A stretch of DNA of 50,654 nucleotides from Desulfobacterales bacterium (GCA_018693105.1 JABHLN010000013.1:1-50654); one strand, 5' to 3'; counted from the first letter of the stretch, positions 18,712-26,776 are shown. Numbers and translations: made by a program. The notes: generated from the letters alone by a model not told the origin.

Positions 18712-19241
18712 AAATAACCACATCCTGTTTTGATTAAACCAATGGTTTTTGTGCAAGTTATATCCATGTGGGCTGGTGTGGTCAAGGAAAAACCCCCTTC
18801 CGCTTAAGCCACCTTGAAACTGCCACAAAAAAACAAAATGTCTATATCCTATGATAAAAAAAACACGGTTTAAAACCCTCTGATATGAATGATTTTCAAA
18901 AACCGATGAATATGCAGCCCGGCAGGAAATTCAACAATATATAAGCCTCGTAAAAATACATTCTAATTTTTTTATCCGCATTTATTTGTACTGACAGTTA
19001 ATTGTCATTTAATAACATATAGAATTAGTTTGTATTTCTTCTGAAAATTTCCAATGTTGACAGGTTTATACTGTCACAAAGAAGTCAATATTTAGTGTTT
19101 TTTTTTCAAAAAAGTAGAGTATGCCTTACTCTAATGCTTATTATTTTTAGTGTTTGTTATAAAGAGATTGGCGCTATACAGATTACTGGCAAAGAATATA
19201 TTCAACTGAAACTCCGGTGCTTATCAATCGAGGAGATTTTT
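18712..19241. other. 530-base divergent intergenic region between hemC and the FHA gene
   Basis: No credible gene is seen. Two inverted pairs built on the same half-sites occur: TGACA-N6-TGTCA at 18992-19007 and TGACA-N9-TGTCA at 19058-19076, the latter with CAG/CTG extension. The second overlaps a TTGACA (19057-19062) that lacks a good -10 at the right distance. These may be operators for one of the flanking genes. Confidence 0.35.
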
Positions 19242-19856
19242 ATGATTACCTCTAATCATTATCAACACGCGGATATCATAATAAAGGAAAATGATCCTGG
19301 AGAAACCGCATATATAATAAAGAACCGGATAGTAAGAGTTGCCAAAGAAATTATTAATAAAATATTAAAGGTTCTTTTTGGGCGTTTGCAGAAATCAAAT
19401 GCTATGGTTTCACAAATTAATGAAGAATCATCAAAAACAAAAGATAAACTTTGTTTTCCTCTATGCGATATTCCGGTTAACTCTAATTTTGAAGTTTTGT
19501 TGGAGGGAGTAACCCACCGGGCCGGGAAAAGTTTACCGAACAACCCTTATCATATAAAGAAATTTCCCTTTCGTATAGGCAGAAAAACCAAGGATCCTCT
19601 ATCTTTTAATCATTTGTATATTGCAGATAAAAAACCATATCGAATTTCCAGGAGTCATATTAAGATTGATAGACATGAAAACGGTGTTATTGCTGTTGAT
19701 ATGGGCAGCCAATTGGGTTCGATCTTCGATGACAGGCAGCTAGGAGGGGCTGAAGGAAATCTTGGCGTCTTAATTTTTTCAGGTATGCAAGGGACTCTTG
19801 TTCTGGGTGATAAAAATTCTCCATATCAATATAGGGTAATAATAAAATCATCATAA
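19242..19856 (+). CDS. FHA-domain protein with degenerate cNMP-binding-like N-terminus
   Basis: 204 residues from the ATG at 19242, which follows a strong GAGGAGAT; an ATG at 19095 gives a longer frame without such a site. The C-terminal half (about 105-200) is a forkhead-associated phosphothreonine-binding domain: FRIGR, then ISRSHIKI, then VDMGSQLGS, which are the FHA consensus positions. The N-terminal part IIIKENDPGETAYIIKN resembles the start of a cyclic-nucleotide-binding fold (II.EGDPG...Y.I..G) but lacks the rest of that domain. Proteins combining cNMP and FHA domains are known, so this may be a shortened derivative. It stands alone before tRNA-Thr; partner kinase unknown. Confidence 0.7.
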   Translation: MITSNHYQHADIIIKENDPGETAYIIKNRIVRVAKEIINKILKVLFGRLQKSNAMVSQINEESSKTKDKLCFPLCDIPVNSNFEVLLEGVTHRAGKSLPNNPYHIKKFPFRIGRKTKDPLSFNHLYIADKKPYRISRSHIKIDRHENGVIAVDMGSQLGSIFDDRQLGGAEGNLGVLIFSGMQGTLVLGDKNSPYQYRVIIKSS

Positions 19857-19944
19857 TTTATTGCTAATTGCTTCTTTACGGAGTTCTCCAAGATAATATC
19901 TTTCCAAACCTTTTTTCTCCTTTTGTACTATTTTTAAAAACGAC

Positions 19945-19974
19945 TTGACGCGGTTTAAAGTAGCGTGGTACAAG
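19945..19974 (+). promoter_or_regulatory. Possible promoter of tRNA-Thr
   Basis: TTGACG (19945-19950) and TACAAG (19969-19974) are separated by 18 bases and lie 15 bases upstream of the mature tRNA. The -10 is a weak match, so this is tentative. Confidence 0.35.
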
Positions 19975-19989
19975 GATTTACAGTGTTTC

Positions 19990-20065
19990 GCCGACGTAGC
20001 TCAGGTGGTAGAGCAGCTGATTCGTAATCAGCAGGCCAGCAGTTCGAGTCTGCTCGTCGGCTCCA
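19990..20065 (+). tRNA. tRNA-Thr (anticodon CGT)
   Basis: 76 bases including encoded CCA (20063-20065). The acceptor stem GCCGACG pairs with CGTCGGC. The anticodon stem CTGAT/ATCAG encloses the loop TTCGTAA, giving anticodon CGT, which reads ACG threonine codons. The T-arm contains GTTCGAGTC and the D-arm has GCTCAGGTGGTAGAGC. A terminator-like hairpin follows. Confidence 0.95.
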
Positions 20066-20074
20066 GTAAAATGC

Positions 20075-20122
20075 AAGGGGTATTTTATAGCTATATGCTA
20101 TTTGATATCCCTTTTATTTTTA
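20075..20122 (+). terminator. Rho-independent terminator after tRNA-Thr
   Basis: AAGGGGTAT (from 20075) pairs with ATATCCCTT (about 20106-20114, one G-T pair) across a 30-base loop region and is followed by a T-rich run, TTTATTTTTA. It begins ten bases after the tRNA CCA end. Confidence 0.5.
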
Positions 20123-20370
20123 CAAAAATCGTTAAAGTAAACCAAGACTTGTTTACCGGTCGTACGATGCGATACTATAAAACACGATATTCAGAAAATG
20201 CGATTTGAATAATTATGAGTTTTTTGCTATTGTTGTCGGCAAAAAGTCGCAGCCCCAAGGTAACTATCTTAAAGTATGGGTTATGCAAATTGATTTATCA
20301 AATTATCAGCTATTTGAGTCTGTTCTTTGCTTACTAAAATATACTCACTATTTAATTAAAGGAGAAATTG
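20123..20370 (+). other. Leader region upstream of ferredoxin-rubrerythrin
   Basis: Nothing coding is seen. A palindromic TTGATTTATCAA lies at 20290-20301, with extra symmetry in the flanking AA/TT; it resembles FNR half-sites but the spacer is two bases rather than four. It may be an operator for the oxygen-stress genes downstream. Confidence 0.3.
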
Positions 20371-20562
20371 ATGAAAGTAACTATTTTAACACAATGTATG
20401 GGTGACCGAAATTGCAACGATCTTTGTCCGGAAGTTTTTGAATATGATGAGGATGAACTCAAATCCACTGTTAAATTTGACGTTATTCCTGAACATCTTG
20501 AAACCATTGTTCGCCAGGCAGCTGAAGAATGCGGTGCGGAAGCCATTATAATAGAAGAATAG
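20371..20562 (+). CDS. Small [Fe-S] ferredoxin with Asp in the second ligand position
   Basis: 63 residues from the ATG at 20371, with AAGGAG seven bases upstream. The cluster region reads C9-MG-D12-RN-C15-NDL-C19-P, and the distal cysteine is C54 in EECGAEAI. This is the CxxDxxCxxxCP arrangement, with Asp where the usual second cysteine ligand stands, as in Pyrococcus furiosus ferredoxin; C19 is the vestigial fourth cysteine of the motif. Such sites hold a [4Fe-4S] cluster with one labile iron or a [3Fe-4S] cluster. The gene lies 12 bases before rubrerythrin, so it probably supplies electrons to that peroxidase. Confidence 0.8.
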   Translation: MKVTILTQCMGDRNCNDLCPEVFEYDEDELKSTVKFDVIPEHLETIVRQAAEECGAEAIIIEE

Positions 20563-20574
20563 CAAGGGGATTCT

Positions 20575-21150
20575 ATGGGTAAGTTCAGAGAAAGCAGGAC
20601 TGCTAAAAACCTGCTCATATCATTTTCGGCTGAAGCCCAGGCACGCACCAGATACAATTTTTTTGCCACCAAGGCCATGCTTGACGGGTATGTACAGATT
20701 GGTAAAATTTTTGATGAAACAGCCGAGCAGGAATATGAACATGCATTAAGATTTTTCAAATTCTTTAACGGCGGTGATCTGGAAATCACATGGAATTATC
20801 CGACCGGAGTGATAAAAGATACCCGTTCAAATCTGCTGTCCGCAGCAGATCTTGAACGGTATGTGAGTACCGATATGTATCCGGTATTTGCAGAAATTGC
20901 TGTTGAAGAAGGATTTCAAAGGGCTGCTGATACTTTCAATGCCATAACTGTAGCGGAAATCCATCATGAAGAGATGTACATGGAGCTGGCGGAAAATATT
21001 ACCGCAGACAGGACCTTTGAGCGGGAAGAGGAAAAGACATGGAGATGCTTAAGCTGCGGTTATCTTCATGTCGGAAATACTCCTCCTGATAAGTGTCCGG
21101 CCTGTGTAAAGCCCAAAGGTTTTTTTGAACTGCTTTACAGGAACTGGTAA
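20575..21150 (+). CDS. rbr: Rubrerythrin
   Basis: 191 residues. The N-terminal four-helix ferritin-like domain carries diiron ligands in SAEAQARTRY (E20), ETAEQEYEHALRF (E53 and H56), EEGFQRA (about E112) and EIHHEEMY (about E129 and H131). The C-terminal rubredoxin-like domain has C158xxC161 and C174xxC177. It reduces hydrogen peroxide to water in anaerobes, taking electrons from rubredoxin or ferredoxin. It forms an operon with the ferredoxin gene 12 bases upstream. The stop codon abuts an R1 repeat. The good Shine-Dalgarno sequence (AAGGGG) lies inside the intergenic 12 bases. Confidence 0.93.
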   Translation: MGKFRESRTAKNLLISFSAEAQARTRYNFFATKAMLDGYVQIGKIFDETAEQEYEHALRFFKFFNGGDLEITWNYPTGVIKDTRSNLLSAADLERYVSTDMYPVFAEIAVEEGFQRAADTFNAITVAEIHHEEMYMELAENITADRTFEREEEKTWRCLSCGYLHVGNTPPDKCPACVKPKGFFELLYRNW

Positions 21151-21302
21151 AAAAAAGTCTCCATCTACTGCGTTATAGCGGGTGATCAGAAGTTCGCATA
21201 TTATACATGTACATCTTCACTCCTGATCAACCACTATGCCTTGTATATGCCCCGCTATAGCGGGGTTACTTAGCCATCGGATATACTTTTTACGAGTTCA
21301 TC
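21149..21302. repeat. R1 dispersed palindromic element
   Basis: About 154 bases from the rubrerythrin stop to TTTTTACGAGTTCATC. It contains GTCTCCATCTACTGCG, the palindromic pair TGATCAGAAGTTCG and CTCCTGATCAACC, and the hairpin core CCCCGCTATAGCGGGG followed by TTACTTAGCCATCGG. It may also act as the terminator for rbr. Confidence 0.7.
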
Positions 21303-21325
21303 TTAATTAACTTCAAAATTGGCGG

Positions 21326-21535
21326 CTATTTTATCTTGTCAAACTTGTCATGCCACGCGCATGCATTGCAGTAGGTTTCAGTGCCTTCTATTACTGCAGG
21401 ACAGTCTTCATCAACATCCTCATCAAAGCATATTTCACCGTCCCGGCATTCAAATTCGTAAGTTTCGTATTCGTCATCTGGGTTTTTAACATAAAATTTC
21501 GTACAATTACAGACAGGGCATTTGGATTGTGTCAT
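21326..21535 (-). CDS. Small Cys-rich (probably zinc-binding) protein of unknown function
   Basis: 69 residues, very acidic in the middle. Cysteine pairs are at the N-terminus (KCPVCNC, C6/C9/C11) and C-terminus (YCNACAWHD), with C30, C37 and C45 between, suggesting a zinc ribbon or two small zinc knuckles. A strong AAGGAG lies eight bases before the ATG, so it is likely a real gene. Not recognised beyond this. It is monocistronic, between rbr and the FecR gene. Confidence 0.7.
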   Translation of the reverse strand: MTQSKCPVCNCTKFYVKNPDDEYETYEFECRDGEICFDEDVDEDCPAVIEGTETYCNACAWHDKFDKIK

Positions 21536-21603
21536 GGTAAGATCTCCTTCACTTCGGTTTTCCGGATATTTTCTTTTACGTTCTGATCTTTGTTGTTAAT
21601 AGA

Positions 21604-21740
21604 AGTCATCTCAAAAAAAGATTAGGGTTGCCGGCAAGGCACAAAGGAGCGAAAAAGCAGAGCATACAAGTAGTATATGAGCATTTTGAGCCGTTTTGTA
21701 ACGCCGCCAGAGGCACTTAGATTTATTTTTGAGATAGCTT
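21604..21740. repeat. R3 dispersed element with terminal inverted repeats
   Basis: It begins with CATCTCAAAAAAAGATTAGG and ends with GATTTATTTTTGAGATAG, so the ends are inverted repeats. The internal segment GGCAAGGCACAAAG..GAGCATTTTGAG..CCGCCAG..ACTTAG is shared with 42802-42955. No coding capacity. Confidence 0.7.
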
Positions 21741-21845
21741 ATAGTTTAATATAATATGAAATTTAACTTTGCTATGTCAAGAATGAAGACATGTGCCTCT
21801 ATGTCTTGTGCCTCTTAAAGATAAAATATAATCTAACAAGCAGGA

Positions 21846-21874
21846 TTGACACAAATCATCATTTTGGGTATAAA
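21846..21874 (+). promoter_or_regulatory. Sigma-70 promoter for the FecR/CHASE2 genes
   Basis: TTGACA (21846-21851) and TATAAA (21869-21874) are separated by 17 bases. The leader to the FecR ATG would be about 60 bases. Confidence 0.7.
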
Positions 21875-21941
21875 TAATCAAAAATTTTGTTTAATACTTC
21901 TTTGTTAGCGCGTCCGCTTTGCCGCTTACAGGAGATTTTAT

Positions 21942-22670
21942 ATGAGTAGAATTTTAAATATAAATCTGTCTTCACTTATCTTTCTGTTACTATTCATATC
22001 TTGTGCAAACGCACATGGCCAACCCGTAGGAGAACTCTCTTTTATTATAGGTGATGTTTTTGTCTCTCAGGGTGGAAATAGCTGGGCCGAAGCTGATTTT
22101 GACATAAAAATCTACAATGGCGATAAAGTAAAAACCGGTGTTGATTCAAAGTGTGAAATTACGCTTTATGCCGGAACAATTGTCAGAATGGACGAGAATT
22201 CAATTCAAAAGTTTGAAAAAAGTAAATCAGATAAATCTCAAAAAGACTCTTCTCTCTTTCTTGCGATTGGTAAAATCTGGGTAAAATCAAGGAAACTTAC
22301 AGCAAAAGATGAAAGTTTTCAGGTCAGGACTGATAAAGCCGTTTGCTCAATCCGCGGGACTACATTTCAGGTCAACGCTGAGAAAGAAACTACCCGGGTA
22401 AGTGTTTTTACAGGGAAGGTTGCAACATGGAGTTCACTGTTTGATAAAACTAAAAAAAAGATAAAAGTAAATGTCAAGGTGACCAGGCCTGTTCCCGTAC
22501 TGGGTCCGAAACCTGTATCTGTTGAAAAATGGGTTGAAATTGTAAAATCATTTCAAGAAATAACTTTTGACTCAAATGGGCACTTTATAAAGATAGACCT
22601 TGATGCCAAAAAGGTTGAACGTGATCCCTGGATTTCATGGAACATGAAACGTGACAAGATAATGGAATAA
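21942..22670 (+). CDS. FecR-domain periplasmic protein
   Basis: 242 residues. The signal peptide ends at SCANAHG; FISC could also be read as a lipobox. The FecR domain spans about 40-170: GDVFVSQGGNSWAEAD, DKVKTGVDSKCEITLYAGTIVRM and the core VRTDKAVCSIRGTTFQVN. Stand-alone FecR domains, without an anti-sigma N-terminus, are common in Deltaproteobacteria and often pair with CHASE2 sensors. The next gene starts two bases after this stop and encodes a CHASE2 protein, which supports a functional pair at the outer face of the inner membrane. AGGAG precedes the ATG. Confidence 0.85.
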   Translation: MSRILNINLSSLIFLLLFISCANAHGQPVGELSFIIGDVFVSQGGNSWAEADFDIKIYNGDKVKTGVDSKCEITLYAGTIVRMDENSIQKFEKSKSDKSQKDSSLFLAIGKIWVKSRKLTAKDESFQVRTDKAVCSIRGTTFQVNAEKETTRVSVFTGKVATWSSLFDKTKKKIKVNVKVTRPVPVLGPKPVSVEKWVEIVKSFQEITFDSNGHFIKIDLDAKKVERDPWISWNMKRDKIME

Positions 22671-22672
22671 TA

Positions 22673-24103
22673 TTGGAATCACACCCAGCACTAAAGAAAG
22701 CAGTAATAATTTCCGCAATAGCCTTTTCAGGTTTTTTTATTCTTTACTTCTCAATAATGTTTAAAGGCATTGTCGCTAATATACTTACCCAGATTGATAA
22801 TACACTTTATACACAGTTTCTGTCGACTAGAGAACGTTTAAGTGAAGAAGCTGAAAAACAGTACAGCAATGTTGTAATTGTCGGGATTGATGACAGGACA
22901 CTTAACAAGCTTGGCGCTTACAATCCTCATAAATACAGAAGATATCATATCCCCATGCTTGAAAACATTCTGAAGGGAGAACCCAAGGCGGTTGTTTACG
23001 ATATCTACTTTGGTGACCCCCATGATGACCCGAATGTAGATAGAATGTTGTCTGATGTCATGAAAAAAGGACCGGTGTTTTCTGTCTTTTTCGGTGCTAA
23101 ACATGACAGGTCGGGGGAGATTTTTAATAAAATTGCAACAAAAGTTCCTGACAGCTTGAAGCTGAAACTTGTTAATGAAAAAGGTTTTGAATCAATAAGT
23201 CCTGAGATTTTTCAGTCCCTGAAAGGTGCAGGACTTGCAAATGCATATCCGGATAAAGACGGGCTGCTGAGGAAAATGCCGATTTTTTTTAATATTAAGG
23301 ACGGACTTTATCCGACTATTGCCATGGAGGTGTTCAGGGAAACATCCGGTATTTCACGCAACCGGTTTAAATTCGGAAATGACAGAATTGAAACCGGTGA
23401 TCTTACAATACCAGTTGATGAACACGGTAGAGCATACGTAAATATTGACGAAAAACATAAAATCAGGGAAATACCTTTTTATGATGTATACAAGGGGCGT
23501 ATGCCGGGTCGTTTCTTCAAGGATAAAATTGTATTCATAGCCGCCACTGCTTCAGGGCTGGGCGACATGAAACTTGTTCCATTATATGGTTATATCAGCG
23601 GTGTTAAAGTTCATGCAAATTTATATCTTAACATGCTGCATAAAAATTTTATTCGTGAGCTTTCTGTGGGTAGATACTACCTGGTGATACTTCTTGTATC
23701 ATTCATATATACATTTTTGTTTTTCTTCAGGGGTGAGCACCCGCCATTAAAAAGAATGATGATATATTTCACAGGTACTTTGCTTGCCTTAAAATTAAGC
23801 GAGTCCCTGTTGAAAATTCCGTTCATTTCAAGAATCTATCAAAAATTCAAAATCTTACGAAATAAAAGTTATGGTATAAGACTTTTTTTCCTGATATTGT
23901 CAGAAACCCAGAAACGTATTGAACCTATTGTGGTTCAGGTAATTATTCTTTATCTGGCGCTTTTCTTTATTTTTAATAATTTTCACATCTTCATAAAACC
24001 TTCTGCCTTGCTGATACAACTTTTTATCTCCTATATAATTGTGTCAGAATATAAAATGATTGACTTCAGTAAAATATCAGATCGGGAGCAGAGTTCTGAG
24101 TAG
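22673..24103 (+). CDS. CHASE2-domain membrane protein without recognisable output domain
   Basis: 476 residues from a TTG at 22673, with TGGA six bases upstream; there is no ATG before the first membrane helix. After one membrane helix (about 8-32) the periplasmic CHASE2 domain runs to about 320: VVIVGIDDRTLNKLGAY, then EPKAVVYDIYFG, GLANAYPDKDGLLRKMP and KIVFIAATASGLGD. Several hydrophobic segments follow (about 330-350, 362-380 and 420-455). CHASE2 proteins normally end in a guanylate cyclase, kinase or GGDEF domain; here the C-terminus is only about 20 polar residues. It could be a sensory subunit signalling through a partner or a truncated cyclase. Confidence 0.8.
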   Translation: MESHPALKKAVIISAIAFSGFFILYFSIMFKGIVANILTQIDNTLYTQFLSTRERLSEEAEKQYSNVVIVGIDDRTLNKLGAYNPHKYRRYHIPMLENILKGEPKAVVYDIYFGDPHDDPNVDRMLSDVMKKGPVFSVFFGAKHDRSGEIFNKIATKVPDSLKLKLVNEKGFESISPEIFQSLKGAGLANAYPDKDGLLRKMPIFFNIKDGLYPTIAMEVFRETSGISRNRFKFGNDRIETGDLTIPVDEHGRAYVNIDEKHKIREIPFYDVYKGRMPGRFFKDKIVFIAATASGLGDMKLVPLYGYISGVKVHANLYLNMLHKNFIRELSVGRYYLVILLVSFIYTFLFFFRGEHPPLKRMMIYFTGTLLALKLSESLLKIPFISRIYQKFKILRNKSYGIRLFFLILSETQKRIEPIVVQVIILYLALFFIFNNFHIFIKPSALLIQLFISYIIVSEYKMIDFSKISDREQSSE

Positions 24104-24111
24104 AAGCAATA

Positions 24112-24155
24112 TTAAAATAAATCTAAGTGCCTTCGGCAGGTTACAAAACAGCTCA
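24112..24155. repeat. R3 repeat fragment (inverted)
   Basis: AAATAAATCTAAGTGCC followed by GTTACAAAACAGCTCAGAC is the reverse complement of the R3 right end. It lies just after the CHASE2 gene. Confidence 0.5.
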
Positions 24156-24275
24156 GACAAATACTAACACAAATTGGTATCAGTTTTCACAGTCTAAAAT
24201 CTAGAGTCCCGTACCAAAATATACATCACCTTAATGTAATCTGCATGAAAAGAAATTCTTTTTTAATAATAAAGA

Positions 24276-24335
24276 TTGACATCAACTGATCGTTCTTTAT
24301 ATATACTGGATCTTATGAAGTATATATAAAGAACG
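24276..24335 (+). promoter_or_regulatory. Promoter overlapped by a perfect inverted repeat upstream of the DUF401 gene
   Basis: TTGACA (24276-24281) and TATATA (24298-24303) are 16 bases apart. A perfect 16-base inverted repeat, CGTTCTTTATATATAC (24291-24306) and its complement at 24320-24335, with a 13-base loop, covers the -10 and the expected start of transcription. The arrangement suits a repressor operator or a hairpin at the 5' end of the mRNA. Confidence 0.6.
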
Positions 24336-24370
24336 TTTTGAATATAATAACTTTTATTACGGAAATAAAG

Positions 24371-25654
24371 ATGCTTGATTACATACCAGCGACAATTAAA
24401 GTTCTGATAATATTTGTTCTTGTTGTATTACTTATCAGGAAAAAGTTTTCACTCGGTAATACATTTCTTGTCGGTTCAATTACTTTGAGTCTCTTCTTCG
24501 GCTTGCATCCTTTAGCAACTATCGAATCCATGATCTCATCTATATGTTATCCGAAAACTATTTCCCTTTCAATTATTGTTACCCTTATTCTTATACTGAG
24601 CAATAGTATGGAATCTTCGGGCCAAATGAAGGCGCTTCTGAATAGATTTCAGGGGCTGATAATAAACAAAAAAATAAATATAATTGTTTTTCCCGCATTG
24701 ATCGGGCTTCTTCCAATGCCGGGAGGAGCTGTTTTTTCAGCGCCAATGGTAAAAGCGATAGGAAACGATTCAAATTATTCTCCGGATAAATTAAGTTTTA
24801 TAAACTACTGGTTCAGGCATATATGGGAATACTGGTGGCCACTTTACCCCGGAGTACTTTTGGCTACCTTGATTTCAAATCTGAATCTTACTATCTTTAT
24901 GGTATATATGTCCCCAGTCACGCTTATTGCAGTATACCTGGGCTTCAGAATGCTGAAAAGCGATACAACGTCTGAGAGCATCACCCAAACCTCATATCAA
25001 CGGCCCCCTTTGTGGCCCTTTTTAAAAGAATTGCTCCCGATACTTATTGTTATCTTTCCGGGGCTTGGAATCGGTTTTTTTCTTGCAAGTATTTATCCAC
25101 AATTGCCTGTTTCCATGGAAATAGGTCTTATAACGGCACTCATTGCTTCAGTTTTATGGGTTAAATACGCAAACGAGATGTCGAATCAGCAGATTTGGAA
25201 AATAATCAGGAATCCGCAACTTCTTAATATGGTTTATATGATTGTCGCAATACTTGTTTTTAAAGGGATACTTGAGGACAGTAAGGCGGTTGATGCCATA
25301 ACCAAGGAACTTATAGCGTTAAAAATTCACCTTGTTGTAATTGTTGTAGTACTTCCATTTCTTATTGGGGTTATTACAGGAATCACAATAGCTTTTGTTG
25401 GGAGTGCCTTTCCCATACTTATACCGCTTATTCAAACGATTGATCCCGGTGGAAATATACTCCATTACATCATGCTTGCACTTATTTCAGGATTTGCTGG
25501 AGTAATTCTGTCTCCTGTGCACCTTTGTTTTATTCTGTCAAACGAGTACTTCCAGACTACAATGGGAGCTGTTTACAAAAGGCTTTTGGGCCCCAGCCTT
25601 GTACTTGTTGTTACCGGAATCGTTTATTTTTTTATACTTCATAGATTTTTCTAA
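24371..25654 (+). CDS. DUF401-family integral membrane protein (putative permease)
   Basis: 427 residues from the ATG at 24371 (GGAAATAAAG upstream); a TTG at 24338 would start inside the inverted repeat. Ten or so hydrophobic helices span the whole length. The GLLPMPGGAVFSAPMVKAIG segment (about 115-135) and SGFAGVILSPVHLC near the C-terminus are typical of the DUF401 family, which is distantly related to GntP/ion-transporter permeases. The transported substrate is unknown. It appears monocistronic and ends before an R1 element. Confidence 0.8.
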   Translation: MLDYIPATIKVLIIFVLVVLLIRKKFSLGNTFLVGSITLSLFFGLHPLATIESMISSICYPKTISLSIIVTLILILSNSMESSGQMKALLNRFQGLIINKKINIIVFPALIGLLPMPGGAVFSAPMVKAIGNDSNYSPDKLSFINYWFRHIWEYWWPLYPGVLLATLISNLNLTIFMVYMSPVTLIAVYLGFRMLKSDTTSESITQTSYQRPPLWPFLKELLPILIVIFPGLGIGFFLASIYPQLPVSMEIGLITALIASVLWVKYANEMSNQQIWKIIRNPQLLNMVYMIVAILVFKGILEDSKAVDAITKELIALKIHLVVIVVVLPFLIGVITGITIAFVGSAFPILIPLIQTIDPGGNILHYIMLALISGFAGVILSPVHLCFILSNEYFQTTMGAVYKRLLGPSLVLVVTGIVYFFILHRFF

Positions 25655-25688
25655 AAGTTATCTTAAAATAAAAATGCTTGTTGAATAT

Positions 25689-25817
25689 TGATGAACTCGT
25701 AAAAAGTATAACCGATGGCTAAGTAGAAATCTTCATATACAAGGCATACATGTAGTATGTCGAACTTCTGATCAACCGCTATAACGCAGTAGATGGAGAC
25801 TTTTTACGACGCCATCA
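25689..25817. repeat. R1 dispersed palindromic element
   Basis: About 129 bases flanked by TATTGATG and CATCAATA. The ends ATGAACTCGTAAAAAGTATA and ACTTTTTACGACGCCATCA form terminal inverted repeats. It begins 35 bases after the DUF401 stop and ends seven bases from the pspF stop codon. Confidence 0.75.
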
Positions 25818-25823
25818 ATATTA

Positions 25824-26765
25824 TTAAAGGATGTTGGAAGGCTGAGAATATTTTTTATAGTAATGGCGAAACTGATCGTAGGTCATCTTGAGTTCGTGGG
25901 CTGCATCTCTCTGATTATTGTCGGCTTTTTCCAGTGCTTCAAATATCAGCTGACGTTTATACTGTTCAACCTTTTCATTAAATGATTCGCCTGTAATAGC
26001 TATACCGGTTATTTCAGCAGGAAGCTGTGAGGGAAGAATTAAATCATCAGAACCATATAAATAGAGACGTTCAACTATATTTTTAAGTTCACGAATATTA
26101 CCAGGCCAGTAATAATCCATCATAGCTTCAACTGTTGTCCTGTCAAAGGTCTTATTCATAAGGTTCGGCATCTCCATGTGAAGCTCATGAACAAAATGAA
26201 CGATTAGATGGGGGATGTCATCTTTCCTGTGGCGGAGGGGAGGAATTTTCAGTTCTGCAAAAGTAAGACGGTCATAAAGATCACTCCTGAAAAGATTGTC
26301 CGTTATAAGTTCATCAAGATCGGCATTTGTTGCTGAAATAATTCTTACGTCAACTTTAATTTTTTTCGTGCCTCTGATACGTTCAAACTCCTGATATTCG
26401 ATAACACGCAGGATTCTATCCTGAAATGCCGGGGACATGTTGCCTATTTCATCCATAAACAGGGTCCCTTTGTCAGCCTGCTCAAGTTTTCCTGTTCGAG
26501 TCTCTGTTGCTCCGGTAAAGGCACCTTTTTCATGGCCGTATATTTCGGCATTTATCAATTCATCTGTAAAAGCTGCACAGTTAATAACCACAAAAGGTTT
26601 TTCCCTTCTAAGGCTCTGGTCATGTATAAAACGAGCTACAAGTTCCTTGCCGGTTCCACGCTCCCCTCTTACAAGCACAGGTCTGGGAATTCCGGCAAAC
26701 TGCCGAGCCTGCTCAAGAATACTTAAAAATGAACCGCTTTTTGCAACCCCTTTAAAGTCGTACAT
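25824..26765 (-). CDS. pspF: PspF-like sigma-54 enhancer-binding activator
   Basis: 313 residues without an N-terminal receiver or sensor domain, as in PspF. The AAA+ domain has Walker A GERGTGKE (34-41), the sigma-54 loop GAFTGA (81-86) and Walker B GTLFMDE (100-106). The C-terminus is a Fis-type helix-turn-helix (QRDAAHELKMTYDQFRHYY, about 286-305). It is divergent from a PspA operon whose upstream region holds a perfect sigma-54 promoter. By analogy with E. coli it would remodel sigma-54 polymerase at that promoter and be held inactive by PspA. A TGGCGT-N3-ACGCCA palindrome 12 bases before its start could mediate autoregulation. No clear Shine-Dalgarno sequence. Confidence 0.9.
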   Translation of the reverse strand: MYDFKGVAKSGSFLSILEQARQFAGIPRPVLVRGERGTGKELVARFIHDQSLRREKPFVVINCAAFTDELINAEIYGHEKGAFTGATETRTGKLEQADKGTLFMDEIGNMSPAFQDRILRVIEYQEFERIRGTKKIKVDVRIISATNADLDELITDNLFRSDLYDRLTFAELKIPPLRHRKDDIPHLIVHFVHELHMEMPNLMNKTFDRTTVEAMMDYYWPGNIRELKNIVERLYLYGSDDLILPSQLPAEITGIAITGESFNEKVEQYKRQLIFEALEKADNNQRDAAHELKMTYDQFRHYYKKYSQPSNIL

Positions 26766-26776
26766 AATCTGGCTAT

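Noticed and set aside
18712-18828. N-terminal extension of hemC
   Set aside because: The frame is open, but hydroxymethylbilane synthases begin at the MKKKLIIGSR position; the extra 39 residues look like untranslated sequence.
20236-20300. Possible GEMM-type riboswitch upstream of the ferredoxin
   Set aside because: A few words such as GCAGCC and GGTTATGC recall the c-di-GMP aptamer, but the paired stems and the conserved A-rich junction could not be built.
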